Numbered from the stretch's first letter, positions 1-8,134 are shown. The stretch: DNA of 20,699 nucleotides from Saccoglossus kowalevskii (GCF_000003605.2 NW_003120926.1:130590-151288); one strand, 5' to 3'. The notes: a model not told the origin generated them from the letters alone. Numbers and translations: made by a program.

Positions 1-946
1 CCTCAATGAAAAAAAAGTTTTATATCAAAGTTGTTTTAAATAATCTTAAAAGGGAGCCATCAATGGTCTAATAAAAATTGTATATCAAAGTTGTTTTAAA
101 TAATCTTTGAAGAGAGCCCCAATGAAATAAATGTTTTATATCAAAGTTGTTTTAAATAATCTATGAAGGGAGCCCTCTATGAAATAAAAGTTTTATATCA
201 AAGTTGTTTTAAATAATCTATGAAGAGAGCCCTCAATGGACTAATAAAAGTTTTATATTAAAATTGTTTTAAATAATCTATGAAGGGAGCCCTCTATGAA
301 ATAAATGTTTTATATCAAAGTTGTTTTAAATAATCTATGAAGAGAGCCCTCAATGGACTAATAAAAGTTTTATATCAAAGTTGTTTTAAATAATCTTTGA
401 AGAGAGCCCTCTATGAAATAAAAGTTTTATATCAAAGTTGTTTTAAATAATCTATGAAGGGAGCCCTCAATGAACTAATAAATGTTTTATATCAAAGTTG
501 TTTTAAACAATCTATGAAGGAAGCCCTCTATGAAATAAAAGTTTTATATCAAAGTTGTTTTAAATAATCTATGAAGGGAGCCCTCTATGAAATAAAAATT
601 GTATATCAAAGTTGTTTTAAATAATCTTTGAAGAGAGCCCTCTATGAAATAAAAGTTTTATATCAAAGTTGTTTTAAATAATTCATGAAGGGAGCCCTAA
701 ATGGACTAATAAAAGTTTTATATCAAAGTTGTTTTAAATAATCTTTGAAGAGAGCCCTCTATGAAATAAAAGTTTTATATCAAAGTTGTTTTAAATAACT
801 CATGAAGGGAGCCCTAAATGGACTAATAAAAGTTTTATATTAAAGTTGTTTGAAATAATCTATGAAAGGAGCCATCAATGAACTAATAAAAGTTTCATAT
901 CAAAGTTTTCTTTTGCATAATGTATGAAAGGAGCCCTCAATGAAAT
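1..946. repeat. 56-60 bp satellite, about 16 tandem copies with alternating unit types
   Basis: The core TATATCAAAGTTGTTTTAAA recurs about every 56-60 bases, some 16 times, and the array is cut by the left window edge. Two spacer types follow the shared GGGAGCCCT segment. Type A continues TCTATGAAATAAAA (about 56-bp unit) and type B continues TCAATGGACTAATAAAA (about 60-bp unit). From the fourth unit they largely alternate (A B A B A B, then a run of A, then B A B B), giving a higher-order dimer of about 116 bp. The last two copies, near 835-946, are the most diverged, as expected at an array edge. The array lies in the intron 3' of the last visible ABCG exon if that gene continues leftward. 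No coding potential. Confidence 0.95.
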
Positions 947-1271
947 ACTGATTACCCCGGTAGTCTAAGTAGTAGATATTAATTAATTTGGCTGGAAACT
1001 ATTTTTTTTGGACAAAATTGTCATTTGTTGAATATTTTATGCACAAAATGGATTTCTATGGAGATAAAGGTTACATGTCTGGTTTAAATCTATAAAATTG
1101 AGAATGCTTTCATAGATATGAAAAATAAATAGAGAAATAACAGATACTACTGTCAATTGCTTTACCAAAATTTTGTATAAAGCACAATTTTCAGGATTTC
1201 AGAATTTAGCGTTACTTACAGCCCCCCCCCCTCTTTCCCCACTGCACACATTCACATGTACATGTACTTAC
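947..1271 (-). other. Intron 3' of the H-loop exon, with a G-run and a second donor-like site
   Basis: Read in the gene's direction this intron starts with a strong donor (AAG then GTAAGTA) at 1271. About 41-50 bases further in is a run of ten G (C on the plus strand at 1222-1231). Immediately beyond the run is a second donor-like string, CTGTAAGTAAC, with its GT at 1219-1218. Use of that site would add 52 bases and shift the frame. G-runs near donors commonly act as intronic splicing enhancers, so the first donor is probably favoured; that is inference. I see nothing else between the satellite and the exon. Confidence 0.55.
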
Positions 1272-1395
1272 CTTGTCAAACATTTCAAATAGTTTAGCAC
1301 TTGGCTGATGTATCGTACAAATCACAGTTCGACCATCTCTGGCTAAAGACTTCAGTAAAGACACACACTGTAAACATGATGAGCTGTCCAAACCA
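1272..1395 (-). CDS. ABCG-like transporter exon: D-loop and H-loop (fourth visible exon)
   Basis: The exon opens after the acceptor CTCTGTGCAG with one base that completes a serine codon begun in the previous exon. It then encodes 41 residues starting [18 protein letters not shown] and ending [21 protein letters not shown] is the D-loop that follows Walker B. The histidine in [10 protein letters not shown]-type context (here CTIHQPSA) is the H-loop/switch histidine that contacts the ATP gamma-phosphate. The exon ends in phase 0 at the strong donor AAG|GTAAGTA. The wording [14 protein letters not shown] is typical of ABCG1/ABCG4 rather than ABCG2 or ABCG5/8. The next exon, which should begin the connection to the membrane domain, is not in the window. 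The 124-base length agrees with the phases on both sides. Confidence 0.95.
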
Positions 1396-1748
1396 CTGCA
1401 CAGAGAAATATATACATATTATTGTTATTCATATTATAACAATGACACTATCTGATTGAACTGATTACCTCTATGATCTAATAACCAATCAGGGAAGACT
1501 TTGCTTAGGTACCAGTTTAGATACCCAATCATCTTAGAGATTTCAAACATGTAGAGATGATCATATTTTAACTTTGCACAATTTGAAATCCAGATTTCAG
1601 TGAATTGAATAGAATTTGATTAAATTAATAACTTTCACTCAAATACATATAATAAATATTATAATGATGTCACTATCATGTTTACAAATATACCAATCAC
1701 ATTCCAGATAAACCTTATGTTATATAACAGTGATAATCAAATTTAATT
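1396..1748 (-). other. Intron between D-loop and Walker B exons, distal part
   Basis: This A+T-rich sequence lies between the acceptor of the D-loop exon and the 65-bp tandem array. I see no second open exon, no transposon ends and no extended repeat here. Confidence 0.6.
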
Positions 1749-1979
1749 ATTGTCACATGACTACCATGTGACCAATAAGCATTGATAAATAATGTCACAT
1801 GATTACTTGTGGGGGGCATGATTGGTGGATTGTTGACCAATAAGCATTGATAAATAATGTCACATGACTACCTTGTGAATTCATGATTGGTGGATTTGTG
1901 ACCAATAAGCATTGATAAATAATGTCACATGATTACCTTGTGGGTTCATCAAAAAACATGATTGGTGGATTGTTGACAA
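1749..1979 (-). repeat. 65-bp tandem array derived from the Walker B exon end and its splice donor
   Basis: Units start at 1921, 1856, 1791 and 1749, each with a form of AATGTCACATGATTACC. The first three are spaced exactly 65 bases and the last is shortened by 23 bases. The unit at 1921 includes the true last coding bases of the Walker B exon and its donor ACAAG|GTAATC. The units at 1856 and 1791 repeat the coding strand segment for NNPPIM and the ACAAG end, but both lack the same 10 bases (1950-1959 in the exon, within the FFD codons) and carry an intron-derived CCAATAAGCATTGATAAAT instead of upstream exon sequence. The unit at 1749 has also lost the NNPPIM part. The exon copy is therefore the parent and the intronic copies are decayed duplicates. 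The donor GT survives at 1856 (GTAGTC). Confidence 0.88.
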
Positions 1980-2082
1980 GTTCCAGAGCTATAGATAATC
2001 TTTTCATCTGTCCACCAGACAGATTTTTGGTCCTTGTTTTAGTACTCTCTGATAAACCAAGTAGACTTAAGATTTCCTCAAC
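1937..2082 (-). CDS. ABCG-like transporter exon: signature motif and Walker B (third visible exon)
   Basis: The acceptor is excellent (TTCTTTTCACAG). The exon starts in phase 0 with [14 protein letters not shown], a helical-subdomain segment of the ABC domain. The C-loop signature [15 protein letters not shown] follows, then [13 protein letters not shown], which is Walker B with the catalytic glutamate and the start of the D-loop. Two bases (AG) are left over and are completed to serine by the next exon. The 146 bases equal 48 codons plus two, matching those phases. [21 protein letters not shown] is characteristic of ABCG1/ABCG4-type half-transporters. The donor is ACAAG|GTAATC. The last 43 or so bases are duplicated in the downstream intron. 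Confidence 0.96.
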
Positions 2083-2196
2083 CTGTGAAAAGAATAAAAT
2101 TATAATTTCAATAATAACAATGACGGGCACTCATTCCCAAAATCTTTTCAAAGTGTTGGTTAAACATGAAAAAAAAATTAGTGGCATTGAAAATGT

Positions 2197-2230
2197 GAAA
2201 GAATAGTGCCCTCTGTGTTCATCTATATGA
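2197..2230 (+). repeat. Short dispersed AGTGCCCTCT element, partial copy
   Basis: GAATAGTGCCCTCTGTGTTC at 2201-2220 matches the start of the better copies at 4051 and 4731. The similarity fades after about 20 bases. It lies in the intron between the Walker B and Q-loop exons. The core also resembles a CTCF-type site, but one match of this length is weak evidence. Confidence 0.4.
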
Positions 2231-2375
2231 TTATGGTATCTTGATTAATTTGATGAGCAAATATTGAAAAATTAAAAACACATCACCAATATCGTTCCTC
2301 TGTGAAATGTATCACAAAAATGTTCAGCCCCAAATATTCTACAGATTATGTTGGTTATTCTGATAAAAAATTATG

Positions 2376-2541
2376 TACTGCAAAATACTTTAATTTGGCT
2401 TTGAATTAATTTTCGCTAAAGGAACGATTCAGTGAAAATAAAACCCAGCAAATATACTTTTTTTTCATATTGTTTACATTCAATCATCAGAAATCAATGA
2501 AAATTAATTCCAGCTAAAAAAAAATAAAGTATTTTACAGTA
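2376..2541. mobile_element. TA-flanked MITE, 166 bp, intronic
   Basis: The element begins TACTGCAAAATACTTTAATT and ends AAATAAAGTATTTTACAGTA, so its ends are inverted repeats. The subterminal segments GAATTAATTTTCGCT and ATTAATTCCAGCT extend the pairing to about 40 bases per arm. The outermost TA on each side fits a TA target duplication, as expected of Tc1/mariner-type MITEs. The interior (GATTCAGTGAAAATAAAA, ACATTCAATCATCAGAAATC) aligns with the copy at 2880. No transposase is encoded. It lies only about 40 bases downstream, in the gene sense, of the donor of the Q-loop exon. Confidence 0.85.
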
Positions 2542-2581
2542 CATTATTTTGTTTTAATATACATTGTTGTTATAAACTGAC

Positions 2582-2771
2582 CGCCAATTTCTTTTCTGAT
2601 GAACTCATTTTCTGTGGCAGTTTGAGATTTGCAGCCACCATCATGGCCTCCATAACGCTGAGATTTGGCAGGAGGTGATTGTCCTGCATTATGTAGCAAG
2701 ACATCTTGCGGAATGTACGAAGATCACGCTCTTTACCATTAATGTAGATCTGACCTTTCACCGACCTTGTC
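2582..2771 (-). CDS. ABCG-like transporter exon: Q-loop region (second visible exon)
   Basis: The exon starts after TTTGTTTTCTTGTGTCGAG with one base that completes a lysine codon. It then encodes 63 residues beginning [20 protein letters not shown], followed by [19 protein letters not shown] with the Q-loop glutamine in YIMQD, then [20 protein letters not shown] and KKLA. This follows the LAGY end of the previous exon exactly as in ABCG1/ABCG4. The 190 bases fit one base plus 63 codons. The donor is read as GCG|GTCAGT in phase 0, which joins KKLA to VEEIL. It is a sub-consensus donor (C at +3), and without splicing there the frame meets a stop three codons later. The acceptor choice is fixed by the frame. 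Confidence 0.94.
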
Positions 2772-2879
2772 CTCGACACAAGAAAACAAACAAATTAATT
2801 AAATTAAGTATGGGAATGGGATTGTTGATTAAAATTGAAACTCAAAAATCTATAGTGCATACCTTAAGAAAATATTAAA

Positions 2880-3090
2880 TACTGTGAAATACTTTATTTT
2901 CGCTTGGAATTAATTTTCGTTATTTTCGCTGAAGGAATGATTCAGTGAAAATAAAATCCAGCGAATATACCTTTTTTCCTATACTTACATTCAACTTGTC
3001 AAAAATCAGTGAAAATAAATTCCATACTAAATACCCAATTAGTCTTTTCAGCTAAAATTAATTCCAGTTAAAATAAAGTATTTTACAGTA
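2880..3090. mobile_element. TA-flanked MITE, 211 bp, second intronic copy
   Basis: The element starts TACTGTGAAATACTTTATTT and ends AAATAAAGTATTTTACAGTA. Its arms include GGAATTAATTTTCG and AAAATTAATTCCAG as inverted complements. The interior shares GATTCAGTGAAAATAAAA and ACATTCAACTTGTCAAAAATC with the copy at 2376. It is longer than that copy because of extra sequence around 2916-2930 and 3025-3055. It lies in the intron between the Walker A and Q-loop exons. No coding capacity. Confidence 0.88.
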
Positions 3091-3900
3091 TGCTTACACA
3101 CCAAGTTTTGGTTATTTTTTATTATTTTTTTCAAAGTTAATTTCTTTTTATCTGTCGTCAAATAGCTATGTACTTTCTTGTGACCTTGACTTTGACTTTT
3201 TCTTTTGAGTTTTGTAATGTTTTATATAGTAGAAATGAACAAAATTATTAAAAAAAAAATTATATGCACATGTACACACCACTTCTCCATAGCCTAGGTA
3301 TGGTGCTAGTAATATCTCATTAACTATTCAGATTTACGCAAATGTCACACAAGATAAAGGAAATACCTCATGCTCATTGGTCAGTTCAAATGTTACATAA
3401 TTATTGATCTCCATGAAGTTGGAAACAATTTCCTTTTAATAAAACAAAAAATTGGTAAAAATTTATAAAACACTGGCTCAGAATTTGACCTTTTGAGTGC
3501 AAAATTTTTTTACCGTTCAAATTGAAGTTACTTTGTTCACATTTTCTGTAATTTTCACTGAATGCAAGCTTAATTTTTCACCAAACAAAAAAAAACATTA
3601 CATTTTTTGATAAAAAAATTTGACATTTTCACAATATTTAATGAGGAAATGAGCAGACTACTAATAGAACCTGAAGTTGACTTTGGCACACATAGATTTA
3701 AAGATTTCAATGCAGTTCAGTTACCCTACATTTTTTATCCTTGTATTTTACTATAGTAAGTCAGGGGAAATAGCTTTTCAAAATTTCGAAAATCTTTTTT
3801 TTTTTAAATCTGTTTTTCATGAAAAAATTCTCACTGAAAAAAATTGTGGAAATATCTGCAGTTATGCAGAAGATTTCAGTAAGAAATAGGATGAACTTAC
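3091..3900 (-). other. Rest of the intron between Walker A and Q-loop exons
   Basis: About 800 A+T-rich bases with several A and T runs. I found no further exon, no transposon ends and no tandem repeat. Short open frames here are chance products of the composition. Confidence 0.6.
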
Positions 3901-4018
3901 TTGTAGCCAGCTAACAGGTTCATGAGTGAAGATTTCCCAGCTCCAGAGGGACCCATTATTGCTGATAATTCACCGGACACGAACTTCCCTTCTATGTTCT
4001 TTAGGATTAATTTCTGAT
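3901..4018 (-). CDS. ABCG-like transporter exon: Walker A / P-loop (first visible exon)
   Basis: After the acceptor TTCCAATTTCAG come two bases that complete a split codon, probably aspartate. The next 38 codons read [20 protein letters not shown] then [18 protein letters not shown], with the Walker A motif GPSGAGKS that binds the ATP phosphates. Two bases (AA) are completed by the next exon to lysine. The 118 bases agree with these phases and the donor ACAA|GTAAGT is strong. In ABCG1/ABCG4 about 70-100 residues precede this point, including a conserved FxDLSY-type strand, so at least one upstream coding exon is required. I could not find it at 4019-20699. Confidence 0.96.
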
Positions 4019-4050
4019 CTGAAATTGGAAGAGGAAATCATGTATTGTGT

Positions 4051-4100
4051 TGAATAGCACCCTCTAGTGTCCAATTAGTGTTTTATTTTCAAAAAATGGA
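4051..4100 (+). repeat. Short dispersed element, copy 1 (GCACCCTCTAGTG)
   Basis: TGAATAGCACCCTCTAGTGT followed by CCAATTAGTGTTTTATTTTC aligns over about 45 bases with the copy at 4731. A shorter related start is at 5289 (TTATAGCGCCCTCCATTGGT). The core resembles the bilaterian CTCF consensus GCGCCCTCTAGTGG with two differences. It lies about 35 bases upstream, in the gene sense, of the Walker A exon acceptor. Confidence 0.6.
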
Positions 4101-4142
4101 ATCTGAATTACAGAACTGTATGCTCTACAATTGCATAACTCA

Positions 4143-4290
4143 TACTGTAAGAATCTGATAGACAGCTTACATTTTCAACATAGTAAATTTTCAACATTTA
4201 TTTTCACAGAAGAGCTAAATCTATGGAAATACCTTTTTTTCTATATTTTACATTCAACTCATCAAAAATCAGTAAAAAATAAACTTTATA
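4143..4290. mobile_element. Decayed relative of the TA-flanked MITE
   Basis: The segment opens TACTGTAAGAATCTG, then has ATTTATTTTCACAGA, GGAAATACCTTTTTT, TTTTACATTCAACTCATCAA and AAATCAGTAAAAAATAAA. These follow the order of the interior of the copy at 2880. The right end is lost, so no inverted partner remains. Probably an old copy with a deleted end. Confidence 0.55.
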
Positions 4291-4389
4291 CAAAACAGCA
4301 TGTATTTTCATGTTTTAAAAAAAAAAGCAGGTGCAAGTTTTTTAATAAAACACATTTTTCCCCTTCATGAGTGTTTTGTTTGACAGCAT

Positions 4390-4710
4390 TGATATTTTCG
4401 GGGGCGAACATCCGGGCATTTCACCGCCTGGCAACCATCACGGTGAAAACAAAGGCCGAAAACTTTCAGAAAACAGTATTCTGAGATGGTTGTTGAGACT
4501 CCCTTGAACAGTGTAACAAGATTACCCCCTGTATGTCCAAAATATATAAATTTGTTTGTCCAGGATTACTTTGAAGTTGAGTTTTTACTGTTTTATCGAA
4601 TTTAGTCTGCGTTCTACAGGAGCTTGTGCAAAGCCCATAGAAATACATGGTACATTGGTGTGCATCTTAGCAACATAGAACATCTTGTGACGTAGCTCCG
4701 CCCCAGAGAA
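4390..4710. other. GC-richer patch with CpGs, unclassified
   Basis: This stretch is clearly richer in G+C and CpG than its surroundings, for example TTTTCGGGGGCGAACATCCG at 4396-4415, CACCGCCTGGCAACCATCAC nearby, and TGACGTAGCTCCGCCCC at 4687-4703. The last combines a CRE-like half-site with a GC box. A minus-strand open frame of 60 codons (4648-4466) lies inside but resembles nothing I know and lacks the expected ABCG N-terminal motifs. The patch could be a promoter and 5' exon upstream of the Walker A exon, or a fragment of a transposable element. I cannot decide between these. Confidence 0.35.
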
Positions 4711-4730
4711 TAATGTGCTCACAGAAATAT

Positions 4731-4780
4731 TGAAGAGTGCCCTCTATTGTCAATAAATGCTTTTTATTTCAATATATGTT
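4731..4780 (+). repeat. Short dispersed element, copy 2 (GTGCCCTCTATTG)
   Basis: TGAAGAGTGCCCTCTATTGT followed by CAATAAATGCTTTTTATTTC aligns with the copy at 4051. It also resembles the type A satellite unit at 1-946, TGAAGAGAGCCCTCTATGAA then ATAAAAGTTTTATATC, in sequence and order. This suggests a shared origin. Confidence 0.6.
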
Positions 4781-4996
4781 TCTTTGTACTCAAGTACATC
4801 TACTAGAATAAATAAACAAAGAAGTACCAACAATTCTAAAGGTTTTGTGCTGCAATTAAAATTTATAACAAGGTGAGAGGTCTCATAAGCATTCACTAAT
4901 TAAATCCACTCTGTTTTGAAAACAACTTTTTGTGAGAGACTGGATGTTTGTATTTTCACATGGTGCTAGTGTAAACAGATTTTAGGCTTGTGAAAA

Positions 4997-5138
4997 GGCG
5001 GACTAATACGTTTAGAGTGATTAGTCAGAAATCAGTTGTTTTTAAAATGGCGGACTAATACGTTTACAGTGAGTAGTCAGAAATCAGCTGTTTTCAAATG
5101 GCAGACTAATGCATGTACGTTCGGAGTGAGTAGACAGG
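4997..5138. repeat. Tandem repeat, three copies of about 52 bp
   Basis: Units begin with GGCGGACTAATACGTTTA at 4997 and 5049 and with GGCAGACTAATGCATGTACG at 5100. The first two share AGTCAGAAATCAG then TGTTTT and AAAT before the next unit. The third is truncated after GGAGTGAGTAGACAGG. The AAAATGGCGGA junction resembles a YY1 site but is probably incidental. Confidence 0.85.
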
Positions 5139-5830
5139 TTGGTCAACTTTTTTAATATTGCCAATACATCTGTGAAAATATGGAAGATATTATTTGATTT
5201 GATTTTAAAAACTAGACAAATCACTTGTTTAATTTTTAAAACTTTGGGTACTCATTGTCTGTATGTGTAACATAGCCTTGCTAAGCTGTTATAGCGCCCT
5301 CCATTGGTTTAATTGTAGTGTAAGACCTAAATATTCAGACAATACAAATACAGCAAGGAAGGAAAGCACTTAAAAATATGGGAGAACTTTACTAGAATAA
5401 AACAAGCTAAATAATTGAAAAATGGGAACAATTGAATAATCAACTTCTGTGAAAAATTAAATTTAAAAAAACATCTATTATTAAACAATCTAAAAAAAAC
5501 AGAATCATATTAATTGTTTTGCATTATTTATAATGTGAAATATTAAATAATAATTCTATATCATGATAAATTGTTTTATTGAATAATTTATGTCAAAAAA
5601 ATAAATTATTTTTTGATGAAAGAATTTTTTCTCAATATTTTTTTTAATTCTATTCTTTTAAAAAAGTTTTAAAATAATTTTAATAAATGATAAATAATTA
5701 TCACTAACATCAGCAGCAACAGGTACCTAAAAGAATCATGCACCCAAAGTGTGCCCCTCAGAAAACAAGCCCCTCAGGGAAAAGCTGGAGCTGGTTCATA
5801 CCTATGCATATATGGTATGACCCACGAAAA
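5139..5830. other. Non-coding, very A+T-rich stretch
   Basis: It contains a short CCCTC element start at 5289-5307 (ATAGCGCCCTCCATTGG) and a long nearly pure A+T segment at about 5440-5700. No gene, transposon end or tandem repeat is supported. Confidence 0.6.
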
Positions 5831-6530
5831 AGGGTGAACAAACTTTCCATGCAGTGTACATTTCCTTGGCTTGTGTTTCAATAATACATGACATAAAAAC
5901 AGTAAAACCATCATGAAACCGATCAATTCTTTTATCTAAAAAAAGCCTAACCTGCTAATTGAATCTGATTCTCTCCTTCACATTAAAAAGTAATAGTCAT
6001 TATAGGTCAAATAGCTGTTAGCAAATACAGTATAATCTGAGGTCAACAAACTTTTTACACAAAACACAAACATGGTATTATAGCATTTCAGTTTAGGAAT
6101 TATTTATTCCAGGATGATTAATATTTTCAGGAAACGAGGAAAAAAATAAATATATAAATATATACATATAATGATTCCATCTTCTTTTTTCAATGTTGTA
6201 TACCCCCTTGGCATCTTATCAAAAGGTTAACAAACTATCAGCAAAGGATCATGGGATAGCACATTCATTTCCTGGTCTAGAATGATGCAGTGAAACCAAC
6301 CATTATTAAACAAATTATTTGGGGAGAGGGACTGTAAACATTTTCAAATTTTTTAGCAAACACATTGGAAGGAAAATACGATTGACAATAAAAATATGAG
6401 AAACGTTGCTGTCAATATTGTATTAATAGGGCAAGCTGACTTTGAAGGTCAACAAACTTTCATTTTGCTCTTGGCATCATTGCAAGAGTTCAAATTGTAT
6501 TTTTTAGCTTTGAAGGTCAAAAACAAAACA
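5831..6530 (+). promoter_or_regulatory. Cluster of AGGTCAACAAACTTT-like motifs
   Basis: The 15-mer AGGTCAACAAACTTT occurs exactly at 6040-6054 and 6446-6460. Near copies are GGGTGAACAAACTTTC at 5832, AGGTTAACAAACTATC at 6224 and AGGTCAAAAACAAA at 6514. AGGTCA is the nuclear-receptor half-site and GTCAACA fits the forkhead core, so the unit could be a composite binding site. It could also be a fragment of a dispersed repeat. No function is shown by the sequence. Confidence 0.35.
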
Positions 6531-7330
6531 AAAAACATGTGCGCTGCTTTTCCAATTTAGTTAAAATAAGATTTCATTTTTTTTTTTTAAATATGTTTTT
6601 AATTACTTATTTTTATTATACAAGATATTTTCTTTATTTTATTTGAATTTATAATATATATCGCTGGTAGTTTGGTTGTCGTGAAAGCCCACAATGTATG
6701 CAATAATATAAAAAAAAATTACAAAATAATAAAAATATACAATAAAAATAAAATCAAAAATATAAAATACAAAACATCAGATTTTAATCAGATTGGCTGC
6801 TTTTCCAAATTATATGTATTGTTAGTTACCAGTTAAAATAAAACTGCATCAATAGACAATCACAAAAATAAATAAAACAATATGTTTTAATTATTGTCCA
6901 ATCAATACATGTAAATATAAAAAAAAATACTTATTTTACAAGAGTGCTAAAATCATTTTTTTATAATTATTTCTTGTTAGCTTTTAGTATTTCATGTAAA
7001 TATAAAAAAATACTGTTTATATGTGACTTTTTTATGTCTAAACTTGTTTTACAAAAATGCTAAATTCTTCTCTTTTCTAATTCATTCTCGTTAGCTTTCA
7101 GTATTTCAATTTAGCATAGCACAGAGTAAGCATAATTTAACTTGCAAGCTGGCCATAAGCTGATTTGCCTTGTACATAGAAACTTAGAAGTTTTAATGTG
7201 AATATCGTTATAATCAATATTCTCAATTTATTTTTATTTAGGCAGATTACTCAAAACTATTTAGATTTGATGGTTTTGAAAGCAAACGAAGCTACTTTTA
7301 AGCCAGTAATACTACTTTTTGGCTCATTGC
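6531..7330. other. Non-coding, extremely A+T-rich stretch
   Basis: Poly-A/T tracts and AATATA strings dominate, especially at 6570-6790 and 6900-7080. Two related passages, each with ATGTAAATATAAAAAAA and later a TTAGCTTT-AGTATTTCA string (about 6905-7000 and 6985-7110), hint at an old tandem duplication. No gene is seen. Confidence 0.5.
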
Positions 7331-7349
7331 TTTTATTCTGACCATCCAC

Positions 7350-7445
7350 TAACACTGTCACATCAACCTCTGCTGCTCGTTGGTCGATACTCCCGCTGTA
7401 CTGTTTTTGTGCATTCTTTGAGGTATCCTCGTCACAACCTCATAC
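7350..7445. mobile_element. Hairpin MITE, truncated copy
   Basis: CACATCAACCTCTGCTGC, GGTCGATACTCCCGCTGTAC, GTGCATTCTTTGAGGTATCC and ACAACCTCAT match, in order, the right two-thirds of the elements at 17848 and 18652. The left arm (AAGGTTATT...) is missing. It is therefore a 5'-truncated or decayed copy in the same orientation. Confidence 0.82.
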
Positions 7446-7450
7446 ATGTA

Positions 7451-8134
7451 TTATAAAAAAAAGTATAGAAGAAATTCTGAAGGTTTATTATGCGAGTGTT
7501 GGCAAACTTTAACTTGTTCATTCAACGAGTTAAGTAGTTCTGCTGAAAGGCATTTATTAGTTATTATTAGTTTCTCAGAATTTGTTCGGGATAATAATGA
7601 ATAGGAAATAGAAATATGACAAACACATCTGCGTTTTATCACATCGATGCGAAACCAAATGAATTTATTAGAATTTGATTCATATACAAGGTTACATCCA
7701 ATTAGCTTTATTCACTTTTTCAACCCAACAAACGAATTCCCCTGTCAAATGATAATTCAGTTATCGCGTCCATGTATCCACGCACATTTAAACGTTTTTG
7801 GTAATTGTCTTGAGTTTTGACATTACAAAACAAATAAGGCATGCATTGCGCTGGTGAAATTTAAACGAAAAAAAAAATTCCCAACTTCAAGGAGAAAACA
7901 TAATATCAGATTGGTCTACTCCACGGAAATTGACAAAAAAGAGTATATGGGGGTTTAGGTTTAAAAAAAAGAAACTACATGAACAAGGCTTCTTAAAAAG
8001 TGTTATTGTTCCACCATCCTTGAAAGCCTATTCAGCAAAGTATAAAACACACTCTACACTATTGTACAGTTCCAATTATAAGTGCTTCTATCGATTCTTA
8101 CTTGTTAATACATCCACCGAGAAAATGAGACACA
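7451..8134. other. Non-coding stretch
   Basis: There is no supported gene. A 70-codon plus-strand frame at 7930-8142 is lysine- and serine-rich, matches no family I know, and has no flanking splice or promoter logic. Confidence 0.55.

Larger units (their letters stand above)
1272..4018 (-). other. ABCG1/ABCG4-like half-transporter gene, partial (nucleotide-binding domain exons)
   Basis: Four minus-strand exons join in frame through consistent phases: 4018-3901, 2771-2582, 2082-1937, 1395-1272. The intervening introns are about 1129, 499 and 541 bases. The spliced product is about 193 residues and holds one complete ABC ATPase domain, with motifs in family order: [42 protein letters not shown]. 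In this subfamily the nucleotide-binding domain comes first and a six-helix membrane domain follows, so the membrane half should continue left of position 1. The best match I recognise is ABCG1/ABCG4, which export sterols and other lipids in mammals. White-type relatives are an alternative, so no symbol is given. No stop or frameshift is seen and the domain looks functional. The exon carrying the start codon was not identified. Confidence 0.93.

Noticed and set aside
1-946. CRISPR-like regularly spaced repeats
   Set aside because: The units are contiguous and nearly identical throughout, with no unique spacers, and the DNA is eukaryotic.
1922-2206. 94-codon plus-strand open frame over the Walker B exon
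   Set aside because: It is the antisense shadow of the minus-strand exon that encodes LSGGQ and Walker B.
4466-4648. 60-codon minus-strand open frame as a possible ABCG first exon
   Set aside because: It has a stop before any donor, no ABCG N-terminal motif, and composition explained by the GC-rich patch. Only the patch is kept, at low confidence.
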